Of a stretch of 64,000 nucleotides of DNA, positions 46,349 to 57,995 are shown piece by piece. Position 1 is the stretch's first letter. The number at the start of each line of letters is the position of its first letter. The stretch spans positions 6,067,416-6,131,415 of the forward strand of contig NC_081549.1 of assembly GCF_901000735.1 (NCBI RefSeq), in the 5' to 3' direction. The position numbers were made by a program, and so were the translations under genes. The stretch is from Corylus avellana. Lineage: Eukaryota; Streptophyta; Magnoliopsida; Fagales; Betulaceae. The notes beneath the pieces are model-generated. The model ran no database searches and had not been told where the DNA came from. It was given only the letters and a program-made list of their open reading frames with translations.

Positions 46349-47560
46349 ATGGAGCAGAGATCTCAAGAAGCTCCGACTCTTGGAGGGCATATCATATTCG
46401 ATGGACATGACGAAAAGTTCCTAAGAGAAGTCTTTGAGGAACTGATTTCTCAAAGGTATGATGAAAAAAGAGCAGAGAGTGGAGAACATGATGAAACCAA
46501 TGATTTCCTTCATCCAAACAACGAAGGCAGGGATTTCTCTGATAACTCTTCCACTGAATCCGAAGAAAACAGCAACGATGTCTCTGACCAGTCTTCCCAA
46601 GCATCTGATGAATACTCTTCCAATGAATCCAATGAAAGCATCTCTGATCAATCTTATGAAACATCTGATCAAAGAGATGATGATGGTGCATCCCCCGACT
46701 CCTTTGAACAGATTTATCATTGTCTCTCTCAGATTGAAAAGTCTCTCCCCGAAAATGGCGACAAAATCATAATGCCAACTTCAGCTCTCATGCATCTCCT
46801 CGGTCTCGAAATCCAGTACCCTACGCGGTTTGAAATCCGAAACGAATCTTCCGGGCGAGTTTCTCACTGTGGGGTCTTGGAGTTCACCGGCGAGGAGGAC
46901 GCCGTCTTCTTACCAGGTTGGATGATGGAGAACATACAGCTGCAAGAGGGTGACCGTCTGATTGTGAAGAATGTGAGCCTTGAAAAAGGAACTCACATGA
47001 AGTTGCAGCCTCACACCACAGATTTCATTCACATCTCCAACATCAAGGATTTGCTGGAAGATATACTGAGGAACTTCTCTTGCCTGACAACTGGAGATAA
47101 TATCATGATCAACCATAACAGCAAGAAGTTTTACGTCAATATAGTAGAGACCAAGCCTTCTGCTGCTATAAATATTATTGATACAGATTGTGAGGTGGAG
47201 TTTGCTCCTCCACTAGATTACAAAGAACCCGAAAAACCAGCACCAAAGAATGCAGCTCCGGTCAAAGATCAGAAACAGAAAGGGAAGTTCATACCATTCC
47301 AGGGGTTGGCGAGGCGGGTCGATGGGGAAAGTTCAGCAGAACCAGAATTATCTTCTTTCCTGAAACAGCAAGCATTGGATCCTGCAGATACAATGGCAGC
47401 TCGACCAAATTTAGGTTCGCACAGACTTGAAGGAAAACTAGTGTTTGGTTCCCGTGAAATCCAGCCAATGAAGAAGGTTTCAAAGGATGATGTTCAAGGA
47501 GAAGCACCTAAGAAAGAGGAACAACAATTTCGGCCATTCACAGGAAGAAGTATAAATTGA
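46349..47560 (+). CDS. UFD1-like protein, intronless, with acidic Ser-rich N-terminal extension
   Basis: A single open frame of 403 residues. Residues about 121-293 match the UFD1 N-terminal ubiquitin-binding double-barrel region: NGDKIIMPTSAL, RVSHCGVLEFTGEED, MKLQPHTTDFIHIS, SCLTTGDNIMI and EVEFAPPLDYKEPEKP. UFD1 works with NPL4 and CDC48/p97 to extract ubiquitinated proteins. Residues 36-118 form a Ser/Asp/Glu/Asn-rich stretch not found in standard UFD1, whose N-terminus (about 35 residues with FDGYGYHG and a YRCYP-type motif) is replaced; QIYHCLSQIEKS remains of it. The first p97-binding box is altered (FQGLARRVDG against the usual FTGSGRRLDG); KLVFGS remains. Plant UFD1 genes normally have several introns, so this is probably a retrocopy. 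No poly-A tail is visible. The full-length frame argues for selection or youth. Confidence 0.85.
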   Translation: MEQRSQEAPTLGGHIIFDGHDEKFLREVFEELISQRYDEKRAESGEHDETNDFLHPNNEGRDFSDNSSTESEENSNDVSDQSSQASDEYSSNESNESISDQSYETSDQRDDDGASPDSFEQIYHCLSQIEKSLPENGDKIIMPTSALMHLLGLEIQYPTRFEIRNESSGRVSHCGVLEFTGEEDAVFLPGWMMENIQLQEGDRLIVKNVSLEKGTHMKLQPHTTDFIHISNIKDLLEDILRNFSCLTTGDNIMINHNSKKFYVNIVETKPSAAINIIDTDCEVEFAPPLDYKEPEKPAPKNAAPVKDQKQKGKFIPFQGLARRVDGESSAEPELSSFLKQQALDPADTMAARPNLGSHRLEGKLVFGSREIQPMKKVSKDDVQGEAPKKEEQQFRPFTGRSIN

Positions 47561-48237
47561 CTGACTGATTTGATCTTATTTTCGGCCATTAAATTTGAAT
47601 TTACTTTCATTCATCTATTTATTTGAGACTCTGCATGAAATTTCCTGTTGTAGATAAGCTGCATACTGTTTTGCCATATGCATCAATCCATTCCGATTCG
47701 GAAGCGATCTGTTACTGTGTCATCTTATTAGGAATAAAGAAAACATCTCTACATATTCAAAGTTTCATATCTATCGAGTTTTCAAGAGTTAAATTAATTC
47801 GAAAAAGAAAAAAAATATTCATCCCCATTTTGCAAGAACTCCAGTGAACAATTTTGTTTAAGATGAACAAGTTTTACACATGGGTTCCTCGCAGAATGAG
47901 AAGCCATTATAGAATGAAGCTAAAAGCAAATACAACCACTTGATCTCAGAACCCAACAATTCAGATTTTAGTGATGTGGGTGATCTAATGACCCCCAACA
48001 ATGTCGCAAAATCCCTTCTACTTTCTTTGTTCCCATAGAAACGTATCTACTGGCATCATATCAATCCCAATCTCTGTTTTGGATAACTCCATTCAAGACT
48101 AACATGAACATACACATGCTTCAAATAAAGGTAAAAATCGTCAAACATACGTTTCCGAAAAGAAACAAACGAGCAATCTGAATACCAATGTGAGAATACT
48201 TCAAGATAGGTAAAAGTTGAGTTATAAAGTAAAAGAA

Positions 48238-48400
48238 ATGATATTTAATACACTACTATACGACTGTCATACAACTAAAATTGCATGACTGTAAAAATTA
48301 GCCCTCTATTTTTCTTTTTACAGGCTTTTATTGATCCAAAAGCTGATTTTTACTGCCACATCATTTTAATTATATGATAGTCGTATAACATTACTCATGA
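48238..48400. repeat. Short inverted-repeat element (MITE-like)
   Basis: Left arm (aatacactactatacgactg, then gactgtaaaaatta) and right arm (tgatttttactgc, then gatagtcgtataacattact) are imperfect reverse complements of about 55-60 bp. Target duplication was not defined. Confidence 0.55.
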
Positions 48401-49088
48401 AGCAAACTAACCAGGTAGAAATGGGCTGCAGTTCTAGCCGGTACGTAATATATGCAGTTCAGATGAGTACCTAAGAAATTAGAATGAGTTAAAATATACT
48501 AGCATTCTCAGTCTGTGGAAAAAATTAAAGACAGCAGAACCTGTTTCCAATTTTGACCAACTGGCGTGGCCAAGTTGATCTTTAAAGACCATTCTATCAA
48601 TATATTTCTTGTTAAATTTGCTAGCATTCTCCAAGCCACACTGGTTCCATATAAACATATATGAGAGAACTTAACTAGCCAGGCCTTGACCAACAGTATC
48701 TACAAGAAAAAAGAAATACCCTCAACAGCATGAACAGAGGCCCTATTTCCATCCCCAAGTTCTCATGGCGAGGCCAAGGTAATTACTCTATAAAGCATAA
48801 AGTTAAATATACAAAGCAATAACACATCTCTTCCACTCTGCAATACCATCCACTTGGCTCCAAATAAAATTGTAATCCCCTCCCTTAATACCATTTAACA
48901 GGCACACACTTATAAACTGCACTAATTGTCAATTTCTTCATATAATGAGAACTCCAAAGATCCACCTCCACGATGAGAACATATACAGCATCACATGGCA
49001 AGCACAAAGGTTATGAAAAAGCCATGGTTTGTTTCTATGCCACAACACAACAATCTAAAGGACCAAGAAGAGAGAGTAATTGAAACGA

Positions 49089-49178
49089 AGAAGTAAAGGA
49101 AGATGCAAAACAATTGAGAGCCACACAGCCACAAGAAGTAAAGGAAGATACAAAACAATTGAGAGCCACACAGCCACA
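49089..49178. repeat. 45-bp direct tandem duplication
   Basis: Two adjacent copies of a 45-bp unit starting agaagtaaaggaagat, differing at one base (atgc versus atac). Confidence 0.9.
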
Positions 49179-49637
49179 CATTGCTTATCATTCAGCCAAT
49201 AGAAATTTTATGGTACAAGTGTCCCAGCTCTGGATGCACAGCTTGCAGAAGCCGCAAGAAATCACCAAAAGCAAATCACCCCGATATCAAATACAAAACG
49301 TGTACACTACCACATTTCACACCCTGATATATACCTTCAAGTCAATTTACCTTCCACACAAGCCATCAGAAAAAAAGCAACCACCATCTGAAAATTAAAA
49401 TATACCTGCATCAGAACCCCAAAAGATATTTTGAACCTTTACACAATTACAAAAATGAAAGGGAGCTAAGAGTTCCCATACCTAAGTTCAAGCAACTAGA
49501 TATGAACTGGTACGTCCTGAGGTTAGCCGCCCCTGCATGATTGTTCAGTCACATGGCCAGGGGAAATTGCAAATTGAAGAACTTTCTTCATGCGTTCATT
49601 GTAGAAAATTTCCTTGAACAATGTGTTGACCTCTTTC

Positions 49638-52317
49638 CTATAAACTAGGACTAGACCGGCTATAAAATTCAGTGAAGTCAAGCCGGAACAAAAGGAACTT
49701 CAGATCGACATGTTGCTGCACAGGCAACTGAGAAAGGAAGCCCTCAAGCAGTGATGAATATTCCTTTGCTATTGCATCCAAATCTTGTCCCATATTTCGA
49801 AATAATTCACCAGCACGTTGTGTGAGGGCTTTCCTGCCATCACCTATCCAGGACCCAGGCTCTGACACTTTATCACTTAATTGCCTCTGTGATTTCCTCT
49901 TGTCTCGAGAGGGTAAAGAGGATTCCATAGTTCTGCGGCAAACATGCGATCCCATATATACTAGCTTAGCCAGATGAAATTCTTAAAATAGTAAACATTA
50001 TTTTAGCCACAAATATAAGAATGATAATGCAGAAAAAACAATACCTTGCTTGCAACTCATAAATCCCTTCATATAATCGATCAGCATGACTTCGGAATCG
50101 CAATATAAGATCAAACAAGACAAAGAGTGACTTGCAAAGGGTCTGGGAACGTTCTCCAAGGAGGGATTTCTCAATAATTGAATGGAGATACTTCTCGTGT
50201 GCAGCAAGTAGATCATCAAGATCCTTTGCTACTTCCATTTCACTTGAAAAATTTGACCATGACACCTCCAAGACTTCAAACATTATATAATACTGCAAGT
50301 TTGTAACAAAATGATTCATGTCATCCCAAAGAACCTGGCATCGCCTCAATGATGAAAGCAACTGCAACTTAACTGCACGTTGCAGCTTAGTAAAGGAATG
50401 AGAAGTAATACAATTTGGTTTCATCGTCTTCCAGGCACCAATAAGTGCATGCTCCACCCGCCTAAGCTTCCACAGGAAATTAAAAATTTTTAAATACCTT
50501 GCCATAACAGACTCCGTAAACACGGTATCCAGTGGAACTCTTGCATCATATTCCAATGAGAATACATCCCAGCCTCTATCTCCTGTTCCATGTGGCATCA
50601 TCTTAACCCTCAAACGATCCAGTATGTCAGGATCATCATATTGAGCATTAGAAGACCGGATTGCAGTTTCCAGCAAGCCAGCTAGTTTAAAAGTACTAAT
50701 GGTGTTAGCAGGCTCTGAGAGCTCTGGCCCAACAATATCCATTAGATACTGAACAAAATCCCCTTGTCCAAGCAGTAAATATCGCTTAATTGCAAGACAA
50801 TGTTCTTTGAACTTATACCGCTTGTACATAACATCCAACAAATGCTTATCAATCCTCTTTGCTGCTCCATCGATCAAAGACTCAAGGGCTTCGGTCTCAC
50901 CATACCCCAGGCTCCCTCTTCTTGTTGTGGTCCCAGCGGCAGCAGCAGCTTCTGTTGCAGCATCAGCCCAACCATGATCCTCACAACAAACACGAAGAAA
51001 ATTTATGGACTTACCAGTCCTTAAAATGCGCTGAGCAAGAGATTGTGAAATAAAAGAAGGAAGCATCCCAGCGTGGAGCCTGTAACCATCTCTCCAAAGA
51101 GACTCGGCTTTCACTGGCTGACCCACAACAAAAAATTCAGCAAAAATATCTTCCAACTCCCCTTCCAAAACCCAACTCCTCACCATCTCAAAAAGTGGAG
51201 AGCAAACCCGCCGGAGCAAACGCTTCATGAACTCGTGCACCAGCGGATCACCATGCTGAGCGTGCAAATGAATAGCCCCAGCCATTGCCCCACCCCTCAA
51301 AACCCTACACTTATCAACCAAAACAGCCATGAGCCTCATTTTCACCATCGGCTCTGCAAACCATACCGATAATCTCCTCAATGATAGATAATTCTCCGAG
51401 CTAACCTTCTCAGAAACCAATGGAATAGGATTCATCGACTGTGCTTCAAGCACTGCCAACAACTTATAGTACTCCGAAAGCTCGTCTTGCAATGCAGCAC
51501 AAAAGGCCTGCCCAACGGTTCCCACATCCTCAGCCGGAAACCGATCCATACACTCCGAGATATACCCTTTAACCTTCCTAAACAACCAGCCCAATTCACA
51601 AAGCTTCCGGACAATAATCCGGGTCGCTCTTGGAACCTTAACCAAATCCGGTATAACATATCCATCAGCATTTTTATCGAATTTGACATACTTTCCATCA
51701 ATTCCCTGACAAGCATACAACACATCTCTCACCAATACCTCTTCACACACCTCATTCTCTTCTTTAACCAAGTTCATGAACTCCCTAAACGCAATCTCAC
51801 GCCGATTTTCTGGGTCTTTCGAGACCAACAAAACCCCATTTCTCCAACCCTTTTCTTTGCTCCCTAAACTACGCGAAACCCTCGAGTCGTGACCCGAATC
51901 GGCGTCGTTGAACGCCAAATTGGGCAACAAAGCCGAAGAATCCAACTGGTTCCTCGCGGCTTTTCGGTCCTCGGCAATGATTTTGAGTAAATATAGGACG
52001 GCCCACTTGTTATTGACGCTACCAGGGCCTGTTTTGGAGGCGAATTTGGTGCAAAGGTCAGCGAGAGTGAGGGCTTCAGAGGACTTACCTTGAGTGGCGA
52101 GGCGGCGCTTGATGGACTCGCCGATGGCGGCGGCGTCGGGCGCGACTGAGGGCGTCATTCGGCTGGAGAGTATGCGAAACGCGTAGCGTAGAGAGTTGCG
52201 GAAATCGGGGGAGTTGGGGTCAATGGGGTGCGAATCGGAGGTGGGGTTCTGGGAGAGCAAGCGTAGGACTAGCTCCTTGATCAGATCTGAGACCTTCTGT
52301 TGGTCTTCTTCTTCCAT
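49638..52317 (-). CDS. GCP3: Gamma-tubulin complex component 3 (GCP3/SPC98)
   Basis: Two exons on the minus strand, 52317-50045 (2273 nt) and 49932-49638, encode 855 residues; Arabidopsis GCP3 is about 840. The start MEEEDQQKVSDLIKEL is preferred over an in-frame ATG eight codons upstream because plant GCP3 proteins begin this way. The GCP N-terminal domain (about residues 180-500, beginning FREFMNLVKEENEVCEEVLV) binds the neighbouring complex subunit. The C-terminal Spc97/Spc98 domain (about 510-845, LKIFNFLWKLRRVEHALIGA and EVLEVSWSNFSSEM) binds gamma-tubulin. The protein nucleates microtubules at the nuclear envelope and cortex with GCP2. Exon 2 encodes RTMESSLPSRDKRKS, family-typical. The Arabidopsis homologue At5g06680 lies beside WCRKC1. 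Confidence 0.95.
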
Positions 52318-53416
52318 TGCTCGCTCTTTACACACTCGCACAGAGGGTTTTGTTGTTCTATTCGAAGGGAAAGGAGTGGGGTTTTGGGTATTTGGAGATT
52401 TGCATATAGGCGCGGAAATGGGGAGCTAGCTTTTTTGAAAGAGGCTCTGATCTGGGTCTGGGTCTGGGTCTGCTCTGGGTGTTGAAACTTGAAGGGCCAC
52501 AATAGGTTTCTGCATTTGGCTAGTATAGAGTATTATCAAATAATCCAACAAAAAATCAAAATAATTATTATTATTTATAAATAAGTTGAACCTAATCCAA
52601 GAAAGTTATCCAATAATAAGGAAAATAGAATAGGATGGAATTCATTTGGCAACAATGGTTGGCCTTTCTTCGTTTTTTTTTTTTTTAGGCAAAATCCAAT
52701 AAGGACTCTTTTATGTTTTTTTGGTGTTTTGATTCATATAATATAACCCTTTCTCAATTTGCTTAGAAAAAGAAAGTGGAATATGTATCCTTATAGAAAA
52801 AGCCAATATTCACTCGCAGTGGAAAAAAGCAAATGTTGTAAATGAACTCGGATAGAATTTTATGGGATAATATTCATTGATTTTCTTTAATGTATTTATA
52901 CTCTAGAAAAATTTTCAAACTAACATAAAGTGCTAGAGAGTCAAACAAATAAACCATTGCCACGTTAGTTTAAAAAATTTTCTAAATTTATTTATTTGGC
53001 TCTTTTAGCATTTCTCTTATACAACTCTAGACTCTAGTCTCAACTCAACTTCCTTACTAACTTACAACAAAGCCGAAAACCTTAACATAATTACCATTAG
53101 AATTTCAAAGTAAATGGCCCATTAAAATTGACTTATTATAAGAAAAGCCCATTGATCCAATTAAGCTTGTTAAAGGCCAACTAACTTAATTGACTGATAT
53201 ATATATGTCAAAAAAATTAATAATAACATGTGTTGCATTTTTATTGGGTATGACGTAACAAAGTTACGGATTCTGTTAAGTTATTTAACGATAATTGATT
53301 CAAAGAGTGAACGGTTATTTTGGCATACCTTGAGGATCTATAAATTATTTTTTATAACACTACAATTTGTTATTTAGGCCAACTTTAAAGACTAATTTTA
53401 CATTTATCCTTAATAT
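52318..53416. other. GCP3 5' flank and intergenic
   Basis: The GCP3 leader region is at 52318-52500, including a (gggtct)n-like run near 52452-52475. Then follows AT-rich sequence with an inverted-repeat MITE-like stretch around 52905-52990 (aaattttcaaactaac against gttagtttaaaaaattt). No gene. Confidence 0.45.
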
Positions 53417-53516
53417 NNNNNNNNNNNNNNNNNNNNNNNNNNNNNNNNNNNNNNNNNNNNNNNNNNNNNNNNNNNNNNNNNNNNNNNNNNNNNNNNNNNN
53501 NNNNNNNNNNNNNNNN
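53417..53516. other. Assembly gap 3 (100 N)
   Basis: Exactly 100 N. It removes the 5' end of the Harbinger transposase relic. Confidence 0.98.
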
Positions 53517-54601
53517 GACTATTTTGCTGCATCCCCAGTTTATCCAGCCAAAAAATTTCGGAGGAGGTTTCGTATGCGTCGTGAACTTTTTATCTACATT
53601 CATGATGCAATAGTAGATCATGAGCCATATTTTCTCCAAAAAAGAAATGCTGCTGGCAAGCTTGGGCACTCTTCCCTACAAAAGATGACTGCCGCACTTA
53701 GAATGCTCGCTTATGGAGTAATGGCAGATCTTATGGATGAATACTTACGAATTGGAGAATCTACTGCAATGGAGTGTTTTAAACTATTTGTTCAAGCGGT
53801 GAATTCAAAATTTTCCACCGAGTACTTGAGGTCGCCAACCCAAGATGATGTTGCTAGATTGCTAGCAATTGGCGCAAGTCGTGGATTTCCAGGTATGTTG
53901 GGAAGCATTGATTGCATGCATTGGAAGTGGAAGAACTGTCCAAATGCTTGGAAAGGTATGTATTCTGGTCATATCCATGAACCAACTATTATTTTGGAAG
54001 CCGTGGCATCTTATGATCTTTGGATATGGCATGCATTTTTTGGGTTACCAGGGTCTCACAATGACATCAATGTGTTAGAACGGTCTTCTGTATTTACCAA
54101 TCTAGCTGAAGGGCGTGCACCTCTAATAAACTACTCACTCAATGGTCACGACTACACAATGGGATACTATCTTGCCGATGGTATATATCCTCAATAGGCA
54201 ACATTCGTAAAAACAATTCATGTTCCACAAGGAAATAAAAGAAAGAATTTTGCTGCAGCTCAAGAGTCAGCAAGGAAGGATGTAGAGCGGGCATTTGGAG
54301 TACTCCAAGCGCGATTTGGTATTGTGCGTGGACCTGCACGTTTACACAAACCTGAAATGCTTAAAGAGATTATGATGGCGTGCATAATATGATCGTTGAA
54401 GACGAGCGAGATTTATACCTTGGAGCAGATGACTTCGATTATGAACAAATCAATGAGATTCCACTCGAACCACCATCACATGAGCATACAGTTGAGTTTT
54501 TGGACTTCATACAAAATCATCATCGTATTAGAGATCGAGTAACTCATTCTCAACTCCAGTCGGACCTTGTCGAGCATTTATGGCAACTACATGGCCAATA
54601 A
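53517..54601 (+). pseudogene. PIF/Harbinger transposase relic (HARBI1-like), 5' end in gap
   Basis: The open frame from the gap gives a plant Harbinger DDE transposase: FRRRFRMRRELFIYIHDAIV, then GMLGSIDCMHWKWKNCPNAW (first Asp), LPGSHNDINVLERSSVF (second Asp), LADGIYPQ, and downstream ARKDVERAFGVLQARF (Glu). A TAG at 54195-54197 stands where relatives have Trp (YPQW). A frame break near 54380 follows MMACI before HNMIVEDERDL, so the protein cannot be made whole. The C-terminus (HSQLQSDLVEHLWQLHGQ) ends normally at 54601. The enzyme would cut and paste elements with 3-bp target sites; it is inactive here. An accessory Myb-like gene lies at 56840-57995. Confidence 0.9.
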
Positions 54602-54864
54602 GAACTTTTAATTTTAAATTTTGTATGATTGCACTATGGCTAATTGTATTTTTTTTTTAATACCCAGTCTATTAACAAATATATTAAAAACTACATGGCC
54701 TATAATTTCATATGATTGCATTTGCCTATTAAATGGTGAATTCGTATGATTGCACCTTCAGTTTGTCTTAGAATACATTAAAAAAAAAAAATGAATGGTA
54801 ATTGAAGAGTTTACTTAAAACATACCCTAAGAGTTATTGAATAAGTATAAAGAGCTTAACATAC

Positions 54865-56063
54865 CTTAACTGCTAATTCCCTAATGGCCCAACATGCATT
54901 ATTTGCTACCGAAACAATTTCCTTCAGTTTAGGAGTGTTCTGTGCAGCACATATGTAAGGTAGATAAAAAGGCTACCAAGACTACAGCTCAAAAGTAAAA
55001 GCCATGAGATAAATTTCACTTACCAGTTGCTTTGCTGCAACATCAAGAATTTCAGACAAACGGGGGTGCAAATGAACAGGGCATACCTAATCAAAATCAT
55101 CAAAGGATGTAGATATGCATGAGAGATTCAGATAGATAAATTACCTTAAAACAAAAGTTATAGCTCCTATTGAACCACTAGCCCTATTACCCTGTGGTAC
55201 CTAGCCGCTTGCTTTTTTGAGAAGTCAATAGTTTTTTTTTTTTTTTCACCTAGGAACAGTTCGCAAGCAGCTCAAGCCATGGGTTGCGAATCCATCCAAA
55301 GGGATGGGCATAAAATTAGGTCATGTGATGGATAAAATTTTCAACTTACTCTTGCCAGGTCCCCAAGAAGTGCAAAGGCACTCTGCCAGACATCAGAAGC
55401 ATCATCCGTGCAACATTGCAGATGCAGATCGCTCAAATTACTATGTGAAACCTGCAGAAAAAGTATTATAAGCACACATTATTAAGCATGTCAATGTACA
55501 AGCCATATCCTGTTTGTATTCTTAATATGTAGAATATCCACATTCCATTCAGAAATGTTGTATCCCAGGCTCTGCTACAGACCCACTTACAATCCACCAA
55601 TACAACATTTGGACAAATTATCCATAATTAGGCACAATCAACAGTTGCCTATATGACTCACAAAAAAACAGTTGCCTATATGACTATTTATCCAATAATA
55701 CTTATTCAATGGTAAAATTATTTTAAGAAAATCGCAAAGCATTATCTAGCAGTATTATATATAAAGCTATCAAAGACATTTAGGTATACCCAATTTTTCT
55801 GATTGAAGTTGCTCTAATAAAACAAATTTATAAATAAAATAAATAAATAAAAACCAAATTCAGAACAAAAGCAACCAAAACAGGCAGCTAAGAAAGCAAA
55901 CACTCTTTATTTCATATCTTTTCTTGATTAAGAAATTTCAGCAAAAGGGGAATACCAGACTCTCTATCCCACTGCCAAGACCCTCTGCAAGTCCAGAGAG
56001 AAGATCAAGAGAGCATACAATAAACTCTTTATCATATTGAACCCCTGCTGAAACAGGATCAAC
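54865..56063 (-). pseudogene. Transportin-1 (importin-beta type) gene fragment, four exons
   Basis: Minus-strand exons 56063-55956 ([20 protein letters not shown]...), 55451-55350 ([20 protein letters not shown]...), 55086-55024 (VCPVHLHPRLSEILDVAAKQ) and 54939-54865 (NTPKLKEIVSVANNACWAIR...) match consecutive C-terminal-half exons of plant transportin 1. All four are phase 0 with AG/GT borders intact and no stops. Neither the preceding nor the following transportin exons were found in the window, so this is an isolated internal fragment of about 116 codons with introns, copied at the DNA level. It lies between the Harbinger transposase (+) and its accessory-type gene (-). Capture by the transposon or by segmental duplication are both possible. 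Confidence 0.85.
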
Positions 56064-56839
56064 CTGCAATAGAAGTTCAAAGAAACAACTTGTAAAAATT
56101 ACAAGCGGACCATATTTTATAGGGATCAAAGATTTTACAAGGAAAACAAAAACTTTCAATACCATGCAGATCAAAAGTGACTTTAATGCCACAACAATGC
56201 ATAATATTTGAGGTTTCAAAAATTATATGGATGTGATACCAGCATGCAAACGTGCACAGGATTCTTCAACTCCCTTTTTTATTGGATGGCTGCCTATGAT
56301 TATTTCCACATTTCTAGTTTCCATGACCCTTTTTTTTTTTTTCTTTTTTTTTTCTTTTCTAACTTTTTTCTTTTTTTGGTTACACGTTTCTCTTATACGT
56401 TCCTCTCAAACATGATGGAAGATGCTTGGACACATGCATGCCAATGTTTTGATCACATGTATTGTATAATCAGAACAAGGAACAATTATCTTAGAATATC
56501 AAATGGGTAATGAGGATTTAGGTGATCCCAAATGCTACACCTTCTCATACAGAATTTCACACACTGCCTTTGCACACAAAGAAAAGGAACTTGATACATT
56601 GATTTACAAAATTACACAAATGCTACACCTTCAGTTAGAACCTCATCAGAGAAGATCTTCATACATGTAAACAACACAAGCATTCTTAGCTTTAATCAAT
56701 GTGCAACAAAGAGGTCTGTGCTATTCTTACTTTCAATAGCAAAATAGTCACTGAACAAAAAGATGACAAAATCAATGACTATTTACAAAATTACATGATT
56801 AGTTCACTTAAATACAAAATAATACCCAAAGACCGATGA
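56064..56839. other. Spacer between transportin fragment and the Myb-like gene
   Basis: No further transportin exon was recognised. Contains a T-rich low-complexity tract (56331-56380). Two overlapping short frames here are artefacts of that tract. Confidence 0.5.
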
Positions 56840-57995
56840 CTATTTACTACTACGCTTCTCAATGATTTCCATTTGGAGAGATTGAATATATTCAACCTGT
56901 ATTTTAGACAAGTGACTTGTATCCATCATCATAATTTCTCTTTCTTCTTTCTTTTGTTCCCTTGTCTCTTTCCTAAGTTCAACCTCAAGCTTTTGTTTTT
57001 CAAATTCTTCTTTCTTTTGCTCCCTTTCCTCTTTCCTAAGTTCAACCTCAAGCTTTTGTTTCTCAAATTCTTCTTTCTTTTGCTCCCTTTCCTCTTTCCT
57101 AAGTTCAACCTCAAGCTTTTGTTTCTCAATACGAATGATCTCCTCCTTTGTCGTATCGATCTCTTTCTTTCTCTCCTCATGTAATCTCTTCTTCGCTTCC
57201 GCTAATCCACTCAAAACCTCCATCACAATCTCTTTCTCTCCACAATTGTTGCTCTTTCTTTTTCTCTCTCTCTCTTTTGGAGCCTTCTTGCCTATAGGTC
57301 TCTCCAAGTCTACATGTACATCTTGATCATTGTTATCTTCCCCTAAATGTATAACATCTAGCGGATAAGAAGTACTTGTATCAAGGCATTTCCTTTTCAA
57401 ATCTGATTGAGTCAACATATATTTCTTCCATTTCAGTACTGTCTTCAACATATTCCACAAATGTTCAAATTGAAATATGGCATTGTTATTCAACTCCTGG
57501 TACATAGCCTTTGCCATCTAAAAGAAAATGATTAAAATCTTGAATCAAATAAATGACTAATTTACACTACTAGTAAGAAATCATTTATACCTTATCTTGC
57601 TCACCAATACCACTTTGATTCCTATGTTCAACTTGTTCCAAATACCCATAGAATTTGTTGATGACTTTTTGGATGAAAGACCACCGATTTGATAAAGAAT
57701 GCGCAGTCCGTTCTACAGTGGTTTCTTTCTTGTTCTCATTATAGTTCTCCAAAATCCTATCCCAAAATTTGGTGCTTTTTTGAGAATTCCCTTGAATTGG
57801 ATCAAGGCCAGTATTGAGCCAAGCCTTTACTAGTAAAACGTCTTCTTCTATTGAGAAGTTTGTTTTTTTAGTAGTAGACTTCTTTTCAGGTTGGGGTGGA
57901 TTTTCATTGTTGTATTGACACCCCCCTTGTAAGAGCATGGTGAAGCTTTGGGTAGGAATTTCATTGAACTCTTGCAACCCCTCTTGTGAGTCCAT
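56840..57995 (-). CDS. Myb/SANT-like, NAM-associated C-terminal domain protein (Harbinger accessory ORF1 type)
   Basis: Two exons, 57995-57591 and 57517-56840, encode 360 residues with a phase-0 GT-AG intron. Residues about 45-130 form a trihelix/Myb-like domain (TNFSIEEDVLLVKAWLN, KFWDRILENYNENK, ERTAHSLSNRWSFIQKVINK). Residues about 136-170 (NNNAIFQFEHLWNMLKT) and the long Lys/Glu-rich coiled coil to residue 330 are typical of 'NAM-associated C-terminal' proteins, often misnamed glutathione S-transferase T3-like. The coiled coil holds nearly three copies of a 21-residue unit (KQKLEVELRKEEREQKKEEF). Such proteins are the DNA-binding partner ORF of PIF/Harbinger elements and also occur as domesticated genes. 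The frame is complete, in contrast to the broken transposase 2 kb away. Confidence 0.8.
56936..57131. repeat. 63-bp coding tandem repeat (about 3 units)
   Basis: Near-identical 63-bp units starting cttttgtttctcaaattctt on the plus strand. They encode repeated coiled-coil heptads in the gene at 56840-57995. Confidence 0.85.

Larger units (their letters stand above)
47561..49637. other. Intergenic between UFD1-like and GCP3, no gene seen
   Basis: No protein or RNA gene was recognised. It includes the MITE-like element at 48238-48400, a 45-bp tandem duplication at 49089-49178, and the likely 3' UTR of GCP3 near 49500-49637. Confidence 0.5.

Noticed and set aside
46392..46720. Two 99-codon minus-strand frames
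   Set aside because: Antisense shadows of the Ser/Asp-rich N-terminus of the UFD1-like gene.
49089..49178. Possible CRISPR-like or regulatory repeat array
   Set aside because: Only two head-to-tail 45-bp units without spacers in a plant nuclear intergenic region. This is a simple tandem duplication.
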